Source of the DNA: Rhodoferax fermentans
GTDB taxonomy: Bacteria; Pseudomonadota; Gammaproteobacteria; Burkholderiales; Burkholderiaceae_C
Length of the DNA: 64,000 nucleotides
Direction of reading: 5' to 3'
Assembly: GCF_002017865.1 (NCBI RefSeq)
Contig: NZ_MTJN01000002.1
Span: 3,286,001-3,350,000, forward strand
The position numbers and the translations under genes are program-made. Positions within the stretch are counted from its first letter, which is position 1. Each line of letters starts with the position of its first letter. Positions 62,100 through 64,000 of the stretch are shown here, piece by piece. The notes under the pieces are model-generated. The model saw only the letters and a list, made by a program, of their open reading frames with translations. It did not search any database and was not told where the DNA came from.

Positions 62100-63623
62100 T
62101 CAGCTCGCGTCGGGCTCGGTGCTGGACTGGGTCTGCGACTGCGCCGCGTGGACGGCGGCAGAACGGTCGTCCTCCAGAACCCAGGTGTCCTTGGTGCCAC
62201 CCCCTTGTGAGGAGTTGACCACTAGCGAGCCTTCTTTCAGCGCCACACGGGTCAGGCCACCCGGCACCATCTGCACGGATTTGCCGCTCAGCACATAAGG
62301 GCGCAGGTCGATGTGGCGTGGGGCAATACCACTCTCGACAAAAGTCGGGCAACTCGACAAACTCAATGTGGGTTGCGCGATGTAACCCGAGGGGTTGGCC
62401 ATCACCGCCTTTTTGAAGTCTTCGACCTCGGCCTTGGTTGCCGCAGGCCCCACCAGCATGCCATAGCCGCCCGCACCATGCACCTCCTTGACCACCAGGT
62501 CTTTCATGTTGGCCAGCACATAGGCCAGGTCGTCCTTGTTGCGACACATGTAGGTCGGCACATTGTTGAGGATGGGTTTTTCACCGAGGTAAAACTCGAT
62601 CATCTTGGGCACATAGGGGTAGATCGACTTGTCGTCGGCCACACCGGTGCCGACCCCGTTGCAGATGCTCACATGGCCGGCCTTGTAGACCTCAAGCAGC
62701 CCGGCGCAACCCAGCGTGGAGCTGGGGCGAAACACCGTTGGGTCAAGAAAATCGTCGTCCACACGACGGTAGATCACATCCACCCGCTGCGGACCACGGG
62801 TGGTGCGCATGTAGCAGAAGTTGTCTTTGCAGAACAAGTCCTGCCCTTCGACCAGCTCGACACCCATTTGCTGCGCCAGGAAAGCGTGTTCAAAATAAGC
62901 GCTGTTGTACATGCCGGGCGTGAGCACCACCACGGTGGGCTCGGCTGTGGTGGCCGGGCTGCTTTCACGCAGGGTCTCCAGCAACAAATCTGGGTAATGC
63001 GCAATCGGCGCCACCCGGTGTTTGTTGAACAGGTCGGGGAAGAGGCGCATCATCATCTTGCGGTCTTCGAGCATGTAGCTCACCCCACTGGGCACACGCA
63101 GGTTGTCCTCAAGCACGTAATACTCACCCTTGCCACTGGCGTCGGGTGCCCGCACCAAGTCAATGCCCGAAATCTGCGAATAGACCTGGTTGGGCACATC
63201 CACCCCGATCATCTGCGGGCGGAACTGGGCGTTTTGCTCGATCTGCTCGCGCGGGATGTGCCCGGCTTTCAGAATGTCCTGGTCGTGGTAGATGTCATGC
63301 AAAAAGCGGTTCAACGCGTTGACACGCTGGGCCAGACCGGCCTCCAGCATGCGCCATTCATTGGCCGGGACAATGCGTGGAATCAGGTCAAACGGGATCA
63401 GGCGCTCGGTGCCCGCACCATCCTCATCTTTGTCGCCATACACCGCAAAGGTGATGCCGACACGGCGGAAGATCATCTCTGCTTCTTCACGGCGTTTGGC
63501 CATCATGTCGCCCGGCTGGCGGGCTAGCCATTCGTCGTAAATCTTGTAGTGATCGCGGATTTGCGCGCCATGGGTGAAGAACTCATAGGGCAAACGCGTG
63601 TACATCTCGTCGAATTTCTGCAT
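62100..63623 (-). CDS. circularly permuted ATP-grasp type 2 protein (DUF404/DUF407)
   Basis: The 507-residue protein is a CP_ATPgrasp_2 member: MQKFDEMYTRLPYEFF at the start, RIVPANEWRMLEAGLAQRV near 115, SDLVRAPD-type GIDLVRAPD, YYVLEDNLRVPSGVSYMLED near 180, GTGVADDKSIYPYVPKMIEF near 345 and LKEGSLVVNSSQGGGTKDTW near the end. It is expected to form peptide-like bonds with ATP. AGGAG 9 bases before the ATG sets the start at 63623. It leads the run ATP-grasp, alpha-E, GGDEF-EAL, HDOD. Confidence 0.9.
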   Translation of the reverse strand: MQKFDEMYTRLPYEFFTHGAQIRDHYKIYDEWLARQPGDMMAKRREEAEMIFRRVGITFAVYGDKDEDGAGTERLIPFDLIPRIVPANEWRMLEAGLAQRVNALNRFLHDIYHDQDILKAGHIPREQIEQNAQFRPQMIGVDVPNQVYSQISGIDLVRAPDASGKGEYYVLEDNLRVPSGVSYMLEDRKMMMRLFPDLFNKHRVAPIAHYPDLLLETLRESSPATTAEPTVVVLTPGMYNSAYFEHAFLAQQMGVELVEGQDLFCKDNFCYMRTTRGPQRVDVIYRRVDDDFLDPTVFRPSSTLGCAGLLEVYKAGHVSICNGVGTGVADDKSIYPYVPKMIEFYLGEKPILNNVPTYMCRNKDDLAYVLANMKDLVVKEVHGAGGYGMLVGPAATKAEVEDFKKAVMANPSGYIAQPTLSLSSCPTFVESGIAPRHIDLRPYVLSGKSVQMVPGGLTRVALKEGSLVVNSSQGGGTKDTWVLEDDRSAAVHAAQSQTQSSTEPDAS

Positions 63624-63815
63624 GAATATCTTCTCCTGAGCAAACGATAGCAAGCTTTGGGCCAATCAACGGGCTACTGCCCCAGCCGCGCATGTCTGTT
63701 TATGCACCTTTTTCCTGTCATCAGGCTTTCCCCGCTGTGCCTCCCGCAGTGCCGATGGCACAGCTTTCTCCAAAAAGCTGCCTTGTAAGTCAGCAAGGGC
63801 TTTGAAGATCGGCCC

Positions 63816-64000
63816 TCAAGGCACCCGGTGGTGCCAGTAACGCTGATCAACCTGGCGCTGACAGCGCACAGTCTGCGACCACCACGACTGCCAGGTCATG
63901 GCACCACAATGGGGCGTATCAAACAAGCGGGTTCCAAGGGCCTGATAACGCACCAAAACAGAGTCAGCAGGGTGAGCAAATCGGTTTCTGTAACCCGCTT
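63816..64000 (-). CDS. comEC: DNA uptake protein ComEC/Rec2, last 60 codons (runs off right edge)
   Basis: The minus-strand frame open to the edge ends AGYRNRFAHPADSVLVRYQA, then LGTRLFDTPHCGAMTW and RYWHHRVP before TGA at 63816. This matches the C-terminal metallo-beta-lactamase-like domain of ComEC (YRNRFGHP...RY...G). ComEC forms the inner-membrane channel for DNA uptake in natural transformation. The helical channel and most of the domain lie outside the window. A separating gap of about 190 bases lies before the ATP-grasp gene on the same strand. Confidence 0.82.
   Translation of the reverse strand, partial: AGYRNRFAHPADSVLVRYQALGTRLFDTPHCGAMTWQSWWSQTVRCQRQVDQRYWHHRVP

Overview
The window looks like chromosomal DNA of a Burkholderiales bacterium, most likely family Comamonadaceae (Rhodoferax/Polaromonas-like). 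The evidence is indirect: high GC, the Bug/Tct tripartite tricarboxylate genes, the grpE-dnaK-dnaJ and etfBA arrangements, and a dispersed repeat built on a GCCCTT...AAGGGC hairpin next to TAGCTAT that I associate with this family from memory. No 16S, tRNA or other taxonomic anchor is present. I count 57 protein genes, two of them cut by the window edges (recC on the left, comEC on the right). There is no rRNA, tRNA, IS element or CRISPR array.

Layout. 1-4.0 kb: the 5' part of recC, an AT-rich orphan membrane protein, and an aspartate-dehydrogenase-like gene, separated by repeat-rich gaps. 4.1-8.2 kb: an orphan ABC ATPase and a TetR regulator divergent from two overlapping MFS efflux genes, with a perfect palindrome between them. 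8.4-14.3 kb: one operon of a PotABCD-type ABC importer, a FadR-like GntR regulator and an Asp/Glu/hydantoin-racemase homologue that lacks the second catalytic cysteine. 14.4-17.7 kb: a small integron-type cassette cluster without an integrase. It has one good attC site, further half-sites, and four genes all on the minus strand (GNAT, VOC, and two proteins with HEPN-like RxnH motifs). 18-27.6 kb: a 1113-residue hybrid histidine kinase, a Bcr/CflA exporter, an alpha/beta hydrolase, an AhpD-like protein, a NifX-like protein with a His-rich tail, and an OmpR/EnvZ-type pair divergent from a small glycine-rich exported protein. 28-34.4 kb: quinone oxidoreductase, two EamA permeases and a tctBA...tctC set.

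34.4-43.8 kb: an orphan GspE/PilB ATPase overlapping a spermidine-synthase fold gene, a ComFB-domain protein, an HxlR regulator, an FKBP peptidyl-prolyl isomerase, then grpE-dnaK-dnaJ with sigma32-type promoters and two clear terminators, and a beta-CASP nuclease. 43.8-49.4 kb: catabolism (nitronate monooxygenase, secreted hydrolase, acyl-CoA dehydrogenase, etfBA) with two palindromic operators upstream of etfB. 49.4-57 kb: MscS, HDAC-like hydrolase, then MoxR-DUF58-TgpA transglutaminase and MltB. 57-63.6 kb: a minus-strand run of circularly permuted ATP-grasp, alpha-E protein, a GGDEF-EAL receptor and an HDOD protein. 63.8 kb to the edge: the last 60 codons of comEC.

The most notable non-gene structure is the repeat content. 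About fifteen copies of a ~45-50 bp palindromic element occur. Several lie inside genes in one consistent open frame (etfA, qor, DUF58, mltB signal peptide), one supplies a start codon (EamA at 32338) and two supply stop codons. A second, 145-nt hairpin element occurs twice and shows a compensatory base-pair change between copies. The integron-like block with two HEPN-like cassette proteins is the best candidate here for undescribed biology.
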